NCBI GenBank assembly: GCA_963751695.1
Contig: CAVVVP010000008.1
Coordinates: 1-5,186 of the forward strand
Length of the DNA: 5,186 nt
DNA from: SZUA-22 sp963751695
GTDB lineage: Bacteria > Bacteroidota > Ignavibacteria > Ignavibacteriales > Melioribacteraceae
Direction: 5' to 3'
Within the stretch, counting starts at the first letter, position 1; each line of letters begins with the position of its first letter. This document shows, in pieces, positions 1 to 5,186 of the stretch. The position numbers were made by a program, and so were the translations under genes. The notes below the pieces were generated by a model. It saw only the letters and a program-made list of their open reading frames with translations, was not told where the DNA came from and made no database searches.

Positions 1-1069
1 TGGAGTATGATGCTGTTTCGAGTCTGTAGAAATACATACCACTTGAGAGGTTTGCACCATCGAAGTCTACACTGTGGTTACCGGCTTCCATTTGTTCGTT
101 TGCAAGTTCAGCAACTTGCTGGCCAATTGCGTTATAGACAACTACTCTTACATAAGTAACTTCTGGTAGTGAAAAACTAATAGCAGTCGAAGGATTAAAC
201 GGATTTGGATGATTCTGGTTCAGCACAACCTTGCCTAAACCTTTAACATTAACTATAGCTTCGTCGTGGTATTCGAAAGCTCCATCTGTGTCCAACTGTT
301 TTAGTCTATATTTTACTTCTCCGCTGAGAGGTGAGTTGTCGTAAAATGAATACTCTTTAGGAGAGTAGCTATTGCCGTGCCCTTCCACAAAACCGATCTT
401 CTCCCAAACTTCAGAATTCGACCTCTCAATTTCAAATCCATAATTGTTAACTTCTGTGGCAGTAGACCAGTTTAACATTACTCCTTTATTGCCTGAGGAA
501 GCGGTGAAGGAGGTTAGTTCTACAGGGAGTGGGGCAATATCTCCTAAGCCAGAAACCACAGGAGGTGAAGTTACAGTGAAATTTGATTCTAAATATGTAT
601 CAGTTGGTTGAACGCTTGCATTTCGGGTAAGTGTTGTATTAGCACCAAATACTGTATTGTCTCCAATTGTTCCAACGATATCAATTATTAGAGGTTCAAC
701 TTCAACATTTCTTAAAACTATGGCGTCGTTGCCATCAAAATTGAAATTGTTATCTAGGAGATCAGGGGTGCCGCCTGTCCAAAGACTAGCTTGATTATAT
801 GCAATTATGATTACATCACCATGAGCGATAGTCCCTAGGGAGCCTAACGGAAATATTTTTGATGGATTAAGGGCCCCATTTTGATAAATTCTTATATCAT
901 AACTTTGTAATAAAACATCGCGACCAGTCCAATTTCCAATTTCAACATAGTCGTCTTTATTTCCTGCTTCAACATATTCTGAAATAACTAGGTCTGAAAG
1001 TATATCTTGTCCAAGTCCAATCTGTGTAAAGCTAAATAAAATTAAAAACAGTAAATAAACTTTCTTCAT
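1..1069 (-). CDS. Secreted lamin-tail-domain protein with T9SS sorting tail (3' end cut off)
   Basis: Reading back from the ATG at 1069-1067 gives 356 residues with no stop. By analogy with its neighbours, about ten residues (a TRKMVLIK-like end) and the stop lie beyond the left edge. Residues 1-20 are a signal peptide (MKKVYLLFLILF..., likely cut G20/Q21, leaving an N-terminal Gln as is common in Bacteroidetes exports). Residues ~27-175 resemble a lamin tail domain (LTD): LVISEY near the start, DYVEIGNWTG, GDVIIIAY, a DGNDAIVL motif (residues 112-119), IDIVGTIGD, and TLTRNASV near its end. Residues ~181-276 are the Ig/FN3-like linker starting LPVELTSF. From ~283 comes the type IX sorting domain (NQNHPNPFNPST, YNAIGQ, SSGMYFYRLET). 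The start is supported by GGAGGA at 1078-1073 and the signal peptide. LTDs in bacterial surface proteins are thought to be binding or anchoring modules, and no catalytic motif is seen. The export and sorting call is firm; the ligand is unknown. Confidence 0.9.
   Translation of the reverse strand, partial: MKKVYLLFLILFSFTQIGLGQDILSDLVISEYVEAGNKDDYVEIGNWTGRDVLLQSYDIRIYQNGALNPSKIFPLGSLGTIAHGDVIIIAYNQASLWTGGTPDLLDNNFNFDGNDAIVLRNVEVEPLIIDIVGTIGDNTVFGANTTLTRNASVQPTDTYLESNFTVTSPPVVSGLGDIAPLPVELTSFTASSGNKGVMLNWSTATEVNNYGFEIERSNSEVWEKIGFVEGHGNSYSPKEYSFYDNSPLSGEVKYRLKQLDTDGAFEYHDEAIVNVKGLGKVVLNQNHPNPFNPSTAISFSLPEVTYVRVVVYNAIGQQVAELANEQMEAGNHSVDFDGANLSSGMYFYRLETASYS
387..442 (-). repeat. 56-bp identical run in the linker domain, copy 1
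   Basis: Every base matches 1673-1728. The run codes for the YGFEIERSNSEVWEKIGFV stretch. The equivalent region of the third paralogue (around 2800-2855) carries several differences, including SNANKW in place of SNSEVW. Identity across synonymous sites points to recent gene conversion rather than selection on the protein alone. Confidence 0.9.
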
Positions 1070-1079
1070 AATTCCTCCA
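1036..1079 (-). repeat. Duplicated translation-start/signal-peptide block, copy 1
   Basis: A 44-bp block covering the ribosome-binding site, ATG and first ~11 codons matches 2316-2359 at 40 of 44 bases without gaps. All four differences are transitions. Similarity fades on both sides. On this strand the block includes GGAGGA at 1078-1073, three bases from the ATG. That is a strong Shine-Dalgarno sequence for a lineage that often lacks them, with slightly tight spacing. Confidence 0.85.
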
Positions 1080-1257
1080 AGTGGATATTATGCTTCGTTT
1101 TATAATAAAAAATAAATATTTAGTACTTTGGAAGTAAGCTGGTTATGGGAGAATTATGGAAGATATAACCCTCATTACATTTAAGAAACAAACTAAGAAT
1201 TTTTATTAAAAGATGCACGCATATTTTTACTTTTTTGAGATGAATCCTAATAATTAT
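1070..1257. other. Intergenic gap between the two LTD genes
   Basis: A 188-bp AT-rich gap, the longest in the window. On the minus strand it should hold any terminator of the upstream gene and promoter of the downstream gene. I see only weak candidates: a short AAAAGATGC/GCATATTTT imperfect palindrome near 1209-1226, and TTAGTTTG at 1196-1189, one base off the -7 consensus. The proximal end holds the ribosome-binding site of the downstream gene. No small gene is seen. Confidence 0.5.
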
Positions 1258-2349
1258 TTATTTAATCAACACCATCTTTCGGGTTTGGGCATAGTTTGGT
1301 GTTTCGAGCCTGTAAAAGTAGAAACCGCTTGATAAATATGATGCGTCAAAATTGAGAGTATAATGGCCAGCCTCAAACTGTTCATTAACAAGTTCTTCAA
1401 TTTTCTCTCCTATTGCGTTGTAGATTGTCAATCTTACTAAAGAAACTTCTGGAATTGCAAAACTTATAGTCGTACTTGGATTAAACGGATTCGGATGATT
1501 CTGATAAAGCTCTATCTTTTGGGATATTGTTGATGTTACCTCAGCTTCAAATGAATATTCGTAACCTCCGTCAGTGTCTATCTGCTTAAGTCTGTAGGAT
1601 GAATTACCCGGAAGAGGGGAGTCATCATAAAATGAATACTCTTTCGGAGAGTAGCTATTGCCGTGCCCTTCGACAAAACCGATCTTCTCCCAAACTTCAG
1701 AATTCGACCTCTCAATTTCAAATCCATAGTTGTTAACTTCTGTAGCAGTAGCCCAGTTTAGCATAACTGCTTTGTCTTTGGGTGTAACTGTGAATGAAGT
1801 AAGTTCAACCGGTAGAGCTTGATTTGTATTTGTGCTTCCTTGGGTTGCTGATGCAGAAAATAATGTCCAACTAAAATCTGAATATTGAGTCCCGGTTCCC
1901 GTTAAACCAAGACTAGAACCAAGTGGTGTAGAATTAGATTCGCTCACCCCGATATCTTCTGACGATAAAGAATTGGCAATACCTTCACTAGCAGTAATTA
2001 CTCCACCGACACTTATAAATTGAATCACAGTCCCATCATAATCCAGACAAATTCCGCTTGCGTTACCAAGATCATATGCAATTGAATAGAGTGTGATATT
2101 ATTTTCTGTAACACCAGTTGTCAAAAGATCACCGTTGATTACAGATCCGGTCAATTTTCCATTTGATTTGTAAAAGCGTAATGTAAGCGAACTTGAAACG
2201 AAACTACCATTTTCCATTGCAATTTCAATAAATTGTCCTTGATTATTGCCTGCATTTTGATAGTGGAACTCGTTTATCCAAGCGTTTTGCCCAAACGTAA
2301 TTTGAGTGAACCCATATAAAATTAAAAACAGTAAACAAACTTTTTTCAT
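1258..2349 (-). CDS. Secreted lamin-tail-like protein with T9SS sorting tail
   Basis: A complete 363-residue protein. Residues 1-20 are a signal peptide almost identical to that of the gene downstream, with probable cleavage G20/Q21. Residues ~24-176 form an LTD-like module of the variant often seen in secreted proteins: WINEFHY, QFIEIA, GTVIQFIS, then SEDIGVSESNSTPLG and LTGTGTQYSDFSW (residues ~130-161), ending near QGSTNTNQ. Residues ~179-271 are the LPVELTSF linker domain. Residues ~280-363 are the family A type IX sorting domain ending TRKMVLIK. GGAG at 2358-2355, five bases before ATG, supports the start. The stop of the upstream beta-solenoid gene is only 35 bp away, so the two are probably one transcript. 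The gene is a mosaic: its head and linker match the gene at 1-1069, and its tail matches the gene at 2385-3914. The predicted location is the cell surface or medium. No enzyme motif is visible, and the ligand is unknown. Confidence 0.93.
   Translation of the reverse strand: MKKVCLLFLILYGFTQITFGQNAWINEFHYQNAGNNQGQFIEIAMENGSFVSSSLTLRFYKSNGKLTGSVINGDLLTTGVTENNITLYSIAYDLGNASGICLDYDGTVIQFISVGGVITASEGIANSLSSEDIGVSESNSTPLGSSLGLTGTGTQYSDFSWTLFSASATQGSTNTNQALPVELTSFTVTPKDKAVMLNWATATEVNNYGFEIERSNSEVWEKIGFVEGHGNSYSPKEYSFYDDSPLPGNSSYRLKQIDTDGGYEYSFEAEVTSTISQKIELYQNHPNPFNPSTTISFAIPEVSLVRLTIYNAIGEKIEELVNEQFEAGHYTLNFDASYLSSGFYFYRLETPNYAQTRKMVLIK
1265..1380 (-). repeat. Near-identical 3' sorting-tail block, copy 1
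   Basis: 116 bp aligning without gaps to 2392-2507, with 112 identical bases and four transitions. It includes perfect runs of 38 bp (1265-1302) and 33 bp (1348-1380). It encodes the last ~38 residues of the sorting domain of the 363-residue protein, immediately before the stop. The corresponding 3' end of the gene at 1-1069 is much more diverged. Confidence 0.9.
1673..1728 (-). repeat. 56-bp identical run in the linker domain, copy 2
   Basis: The partner of 387-442, inside the 363-residue gene. The surrounding protein stretch of 42 residues (TATEVNNYGF through KEYSFYD) is identical between the two LTD genes. Confidence 0.9.
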
Positions 2350-2359
2350 AATCTCTCCA
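2316..2359 (-). repeat. Duplicated translation-start/signal-peptide block, copy 2
   Basis: This is the partner of 1036-1079. It carries GGAGAG at 2358-2353 as ribosome-binding site and the first codons of the 363-residue LTD protein. The block shows that the two LTD genes share their head by duplication or recombination, although their central domains differ. Confidence 0.85.
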
Positions 2360-2384
2360 TTCTGATAGATGCCCCGTTTCTAAT

Positions 2385-3914
2385 TTATTTTATCAACACC
2401 ATCTTTCGGGTTTGGGCATAGTTTGGTGTCTCGAGTCTGTAAAAGTAGAAACCACTTGATAAATATGATGCGTTAAAATTGAGAGTATAATGGCCAGCCT
2501 CAAACTGATCATTAGCAAGTTCTTCAATTTTCTCTCCAATTGCATTGTAAATTATCAATGTTACGTAAGAAAGTTCCGGAAGACTAAAACTAATTGTCGT
2601 ACCCGGATTAAACGGATTCGGATGATTCTGATACAACTCTATCTTTTTGGATATTGTTGATGTCACCTCAGCTTCAAATGAATATTCGTAACCTCCGTCA
2701 GTGTCTATCTGCTTAAGTCTGTAGACTGAACTTCCTGGAAGAGGGGAGTCATCATAAAATGAATAATCTTTAGGAGAGTAGCTATTGCCGTGCCCTTCAA
2801 CAAAACCAATCTTCTCCCATTTATTAGCATTTGATCTTTCGATCTCAAATCCGTAATTGTTTACTTCTGTTGCTGTTGACCAATTAAGCATTACACCACC
2901 TTTTACCGGAGTGGCTTCAAAGGATGTTAATTCCACAGGAACTGGAATTCCACCCACAATTAAAGTATTCCCATTCAGGTTTATAGCATCATTAGAAGGA
3001 AGCAGTTCAATCTCAATTTCAAGATCTGTAATAATGGAAACATCTCCATCATTTTCAACCTCAACTGTTCCAAAAGTGCTGTTCCCAAGAGTTGAAGCAC
3101 TGCTGATTGTTTGTGGAGAGTCTCCATTAAAAATAAATTTTGCTTGAGTTACTTTAAGGTCGGGGTTATTGTTTTCGTAATCACCAGAAACATAAATATC
3201 TGGACCGCCGTTATTATCAAATTTAGGATCAACTCCGTCATCAATTACGATGTCATGAAATTGGACATCACCACGATAATCTGATTTCTTTAATGTTCCG
3301 GTAAATTGAACCACACCACCGATGGAGTTGAAGGTGTTGCCTGTTGTTACTTTGAATTCATTATCAACTTGCAGAGTTCCTTCCTCCTGATTATACTCTC
3401 CACCATTTTTGATCTCAAGTTTCTCGATAGAGATTATAGCGCCATCCTGGTCAAATGTACCCCCATCTAATTTTAACTTGCCAGAAAGTGATAAATTTCC
3501 ACCGGTTATACTTCCAGTTCCGCTGCTCTTAATGTCAATATCTTTTGCCGAAACATTGCCACCAGTTTGAATTAACGTCCCACTGTTGTCAATCTTTCTA
3601 TCAACCTCTACATTTCCTCCATTTACTGTAAAAGATGCGCCAGAATTGATCTTTATGCTTTTTGCTAAAATATCATCACCAGTGGAAATAATTGGATAAT
3701 ATGTTAATCCCGAAGGAATTGTTACATCTTCCTTAAATGTTGGAACTTTACCATTACTCCAATTGTCTGGATCATTCCAATCTGAACTCTCGGCTCCTGT
3801 CCATGTCACCTTCTTTGCACTGATCGAATGAGAAGAAGCTAAAAATAGAAGTGTGAATAACAAAAATATTCTTGGTATATGTCGAAAAAATATTGGGTTG
3901 GAATATTTTTTCAT
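2385..3914 (-). CDS. Secreted beta-solenoid-like repeat protein with T9SS sorting tail
   Basis: A complete 509-residue protein. It starts with a longer signal peptide, different from its neighbours' (basic residues to R15, hydrophobic IFLLFTLLFLA, probable cut ISA33/KK). Residues 36-69 hold a VTWTGAESSDWNDPDNWSNG...P motif typical of the entry to parallel beta-helix surface proteins. Residues 91-190 are five consecutive repeats of exactly 20 residues, with a sixth partial copy to ~206. Residues ~201-322 contain further modules of the common 'VQFTG...FNGDSPQTISS...FGTVEVEND...INLNGNTLIVGG' type. Residues ~326-420 are the PVELTSF linker, and ~427-509 are the type IX sorting domain ending TRKMVLIK. 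AAGGA at 3927-3923, eight bases before ATG, supports the start. It is probably the first gene of a transcript that continues into the LTD gene 35 bp downstream. The likely role is a structural or adhesive surface fibre; this is inferred from fold type only. Confidence 0.93.
   Translation of the reverse strand: MKKYSNPIFFRHIPRIFLLFTLLFLASSHSISAKKVTWTGAESSDWNDPDNWSNGKVPTFKEDVTIPSGLTYYPIISTGDDILAKSIKINSGASFTVNGGNVEVDRKIDNSGTLIQTGGNVSAKDIDIKSSGTGSITGGNLSLSGKLKLDGGTFDQDGAIISIEKLEIKNGGEYNQEEGTLQVDNEFKVTTGNTFNSIGGVVQFTGTLKKSDYRGDVQFHDIVIDDGVDPKFDNNGGPDIYVSGDYENNNPDLKVTQAKFIFNGDSPQTISSASTLGNSTFGTVEVENDGDVSIITDLEIEIELLPSNDAINLNGNTLIVGGIPVPVELTSFEATPVKGGVMLNWSTATEVNNYGFEIERSNANKWEKIGFVEGHGNSYSPKDYSFYDDSPLPGSSVYRLKQIDTDGGYEYSFEAEVTSTISKKIELYQNHPNPFNPGTTISFSLPELSYVTLIIYNAIGEKIEELANDQFEAGHYTLNFNASYLSSGFYFYRLETPNYAQTRKMVLIK
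2392..2507 (-). repeat. Near-identical 3' sorting-tail block, copy 2
   Basis: The partner of 1265-1380, at the 3' end of the 509-residue gene. At protein level the similarity extends further: the final 112 residues of the two proteins differ at only 11 positions. Confidence 0.9.
3297..3644 (-). repeat. Coding region of 20-residue beta-solenoid repeats
   Basis: Residues 91-110, 111-130, 131-150, 151-170 and 171-190 of the 509-residue protein are five in-register repeats of exactly 20 residues. A partial sixth runs to about 206. The shared pattern is small-residue/Gly start, a polar turn, G-G-N (or GAI/GTL), then alternating hydrophobics ending in a K/D-rich strand, e.g. SGTLIQTGGNVSAKDIDIKS. 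The 60-bp units have diverged in DNA, so this is an old, selected protein repeat rather than a fresh tandem duplication. Confidence 0.8.
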
Positions 3915-3937
3915 AATGTGAATCCTTATATAAGTAT

Positions 3938-3945
3938 CAAACTTA
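3938..3945 (-). promoter_or_regulatory. Possible Bacteroidetes-type -7 box (TAAGTTTG)
   Basis: TAAGTTTG fits the TAnnTTTG -7 consensus of Bacteroidetes housekeeping promoters. It lies 23 bases before the ATG of the 509-residue gene, which would give a very short leader containing AAGGA. No TTTG/TTG element is found at the expected -33 distance. The box also abuts the T tract of the hairpin, so it may be chance in AT-rich DNA. Confidence 0.2.
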
Positions 3946-3985
3946 AAAATCTGAAAGTGAAGCAGCGTTTGATTTTCAACTTCAC
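3944..3985 (-). terminator. Possible weak intrinsic terminator after the rightmost gene
   Basis: In the 86-bp gap, the minus strand reads GTGAAG (3985-3980), then a TTGA/TCAA inner stem with an AAA loop, a six-base one-sided bulge (ACGCTG), and CTTCAC (3962-3957). It is followed by TTTCAGATTTTTA (3956-3944). The stem is bulged and the T tract is interrupted, so termination may be partial. No comparable hairpin is seen after the other genes. Confidence 0.35.
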
Positions 3986-4000
3986 CTTATTGAATGTTAA

Positions 4001-5186
4001 TTATCGTAACAAGATCATTTTCATAGTTTTCGAAAAATTCGGTGTATCTATCCTATAGAGATAAAATCCCGTTGCCAGTCCCGAGGCGTTAAACTCAACA
4101 CTGTGTTCCCCGGCAGCCATTTGTCTATTTAGTAGATCAGCTATTTTCTGTCCGATTGCATTATAGATTGTCAGGTTTACTCGAGTTGGTTCTCTCAAAG
4201 AAAATGTAATCGTTGTTGTTGGATTAAACGGATTAGGATGATTTTGATACAACTCCGTTTTTTCTATTACTGAATACTCAACAGCAATTTCATCAGAATA
4301 CTCATATGCTCCATCAGTATCGAGCTGTTTTAACCGGTAAGAATTCTCTGCATTCAATGGTTGAGTGTCAACAAACAGATAATCTTTAGGGGAGTAGCTA
4401 TTTCCGTGACCTTCAACAAAACCGATTTTGTCCCACACTCCGCTTGATTCGTCAGATGATCTTTCAATTTCAAAACCATAATTATTTACTTCTGTTGCAG
4501 TTTTCCATTCGAGAATAACTCTGTCATTTGAAATGGATGCAGTAAAAGAAGTTAGTTCTACTGGCAGAGCACTGTTTCCTACATTCGTAGATAAATCTTG
4601 AAATTCTACTAATTCGGTCGGATTGGTCCAATTGGAATTATTGTATCCAGCAAATGCTGCCAATGTCTCTTCCTTAGTTCCATCAACGTTTCCCACGAAA
4701 TAAAAATTTGATCCATTTGGTAACATAATATTTGAACTTGTTCCAGGATTATATGAAGTTGCATCTGTAATGCTAGGGATAAATATCCAAAAACTAAAAG
4801 TCCAGAGTGCCCAACCGCTTGGAGAATAATTTAGGCATGCAATAAATGTCGGAGAATTTTCAGAACCCGTATATGCAATTAATCGGTCTCCTGTTGGTGT
4901 CAATGAAAAATTTCCTGACGGTGAAATTGATGACGCCATTATACGGTCATCATATGGGTCATTATCATCAGTCAGTCCAAGTCGTATAAAAGTACCTCCT
5001 GGAACATTGGTCCAATTTCCCGAAAGGGAGGAGAGATCGAATATACCTTCAATAACTCCAGATTCATTATCAGAGGGATTGTTGATATTTCCAGAACTTG
5101 TAACACCATTATCTGTTATTTTTAGTTGGGTTAAATCAAGGCCATCAACTAATGTTACAAACTCAAAGAAATTGTTTGTGCTGCTT
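4001..5186 (-). CDS. C-terminal part of a T9SS-secreted surface protein (5' end cut off)
   Basis: The frame ending with TAA at 4003-4001 stays open to the right edge, giving 394 residues. The Met at 4939-4937 is internal: the 82 codons before it continue the same domain (FEFVTLVDGLDLTQLKITDNG, then GNWTNVPGGTFIRLGLTDD), and there is no signal peptide or ribosome-binding site at that Met. The N-terminal part resembles the LTD-like modules of secreted Bacteroidetes-group proteins. It is followed by a 'GDRLIAYTGSENSPTFIACLNY' region and a GTKEETLAAFAGYNNSNW region, which I recognise as recurring together in such proteins without an assigned function. From about visible residue 205 comes the LPVELTSF linker, here with a two-residue insertion (SSDESSGVW). 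The type IX sorting domain follows, with a divergent end (TMKMILLR instead of TRKMVLIK). It is the most diverged of the four paralogues at DNA level, yet it keeps KIGFVEGHGNSYSPK intact. Confidence 0.9.
   Translation of the reverse strand, partial: SSTNNFFEFVTLVDGLDLTQLKITDNGVTSSGNINNPSDNESGVIEGIFDLSSLSGNWTNVPGGTFIRLGLTDDNDPYDDRIMASSISPSGNFSLTPTGDRLIAYTGSENSPTFIACLNYSPSGWALWTFSFWIFIPSITDATSYNPGTSSNIMLPNGSNFYFVGNVDGTKEETLAAFAGYNNSNWTNPTELVEFQDLSTNVGNSALPVELTSFTASISNDRVILEWKTATEVNNYGFEIERSSDESSGVWDKIGFVEGHGNSYSPKDYLFVDTQPLNAENSYRLKQLDTDGAYEYSDEIAVEYSVIEKTELYQNHPNPFNPTTTITFSLREPTRVNLTIYNAIGQKIADLLNRQMAAGEHSVEFNASGLATGFYLYRIDTPNFSKTMKMILLR

Noticed and set aside
1141..1170. Inverted repeat GGTTAT...ATAACC in the 188-bp gap
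   Set aside because: Six-base arms separated by 18 bases in AT-rich DNA are expected by chance, and no operator or terminator feature accompanies it.
1189..1196. TTAGTTTG as promoter box for the gene at 1-1069
   Set aside because: It misses the TAnnTTTG consensus by one base, lies about 120 bases from the start codon, and has no partner element.
1209..1226. Imperfect palindrome AAAAGATGC/GCATATTTT as terminator of the 363-residue gene
   Set aside because: The loop is only two bases, the stem is AT-rich with a mismatch, and no clean T tract follows on the minus strand.
2335..2337. Cys at residue 5 of the 363-residue protein as a lipoprotein lipobox
   Set aside because: It is too close to the N-terminus, precedes the hydrophobic stretch, and is Tyr in the sister gene; a signal peptidase I site fits better.
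2857..3147. 96-codon open frame on the plus strand
   Set aside because: It lies wholly inside the 509-residue gene on the other strand, has no ribosome-binding site, signal peptide or recognisable motif, and its composition is that of an antisense shadow.
1..5186. Direct repeats as an insertion sequence, CRISPR array or phase-variable tract
   Set aside because: The repeats are coding segments of paralogous genes. There is no transposase, no terminal inverted repeat, no regular repeat-spacer pattern and no long homopolymer or short tandem tract at the gene starts.

Overview
The window looks like an accessory surface-protein locus from a Bacteroidota/Chlorobi-group bacterium (FCB superphylum). 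It is AT-rich, and all four genes lie on the minus strand. Each gene encodes an exported protein with the same C-terminal architecture: a linker domain of the 'LPVELTSF...W.TATEVNNYGFEIERS' type, followed by a 'QNHPNPFNP.TTI.F...YNAIG...FY.YRLET...KM.L' tail. That tail is the family A sorting signal of the type IX secretion system (T9SS). Its exact flavour (NHPNPFNPST, LSSGFYFYRLET, TRKMVLIK) is what I know from Ignavibacteria, Balneolaeota/Rhodothermaeota and Marinimicrobia. I cannot choose between these lineages from this window alone.

In transcription order (right to left), 5186-4001 is the C-terminal 394 residues of a gene that starts outside the window (gene 4). 3914-2385 is a complete 509-residue beta-solenoid-like protein with five exact 20-residue repeats (gene 3). 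2349-1258 is a complete 363-residue lamin-tail-like (LTD) protein (gene 2). 1069-1 is a second LTD protein whose last ~10 codons run off the left edge (gene 1). The gaps are 86, 35 and 188 bp. Genes 3 and 2 are very probably co-transcribed. A weak terminator-like hairpin and a possible Bacteroidetes-type -7 box lie between genes 4 and 3. There is no tRNA, rRNA, CRISPR array, transposase or plus-strand gene.

The most interesting feature is modular mosaicism. Genes 1 and 2 share their ribosome-binding site and signal-peptide DNA (40/44 bases) and a 56-bp identical run in the linker domain. The tail of gene 2 instead matches gene 3 almost exactly (112/116 bases at the 3' end). The central ligand or surface modules are unrelated or strongly diverged. 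This is the pattern expected if recombination between tandem paralogues swaps the exposed middle while keeping the export head and sorting tail. All the proteins should cross the inner membrane by Sec, cross the outer membrane by T9SS, and end up on the cell surface or released. None shows a catalytic motif, so a structural, adhesive or binding role is the best guess.
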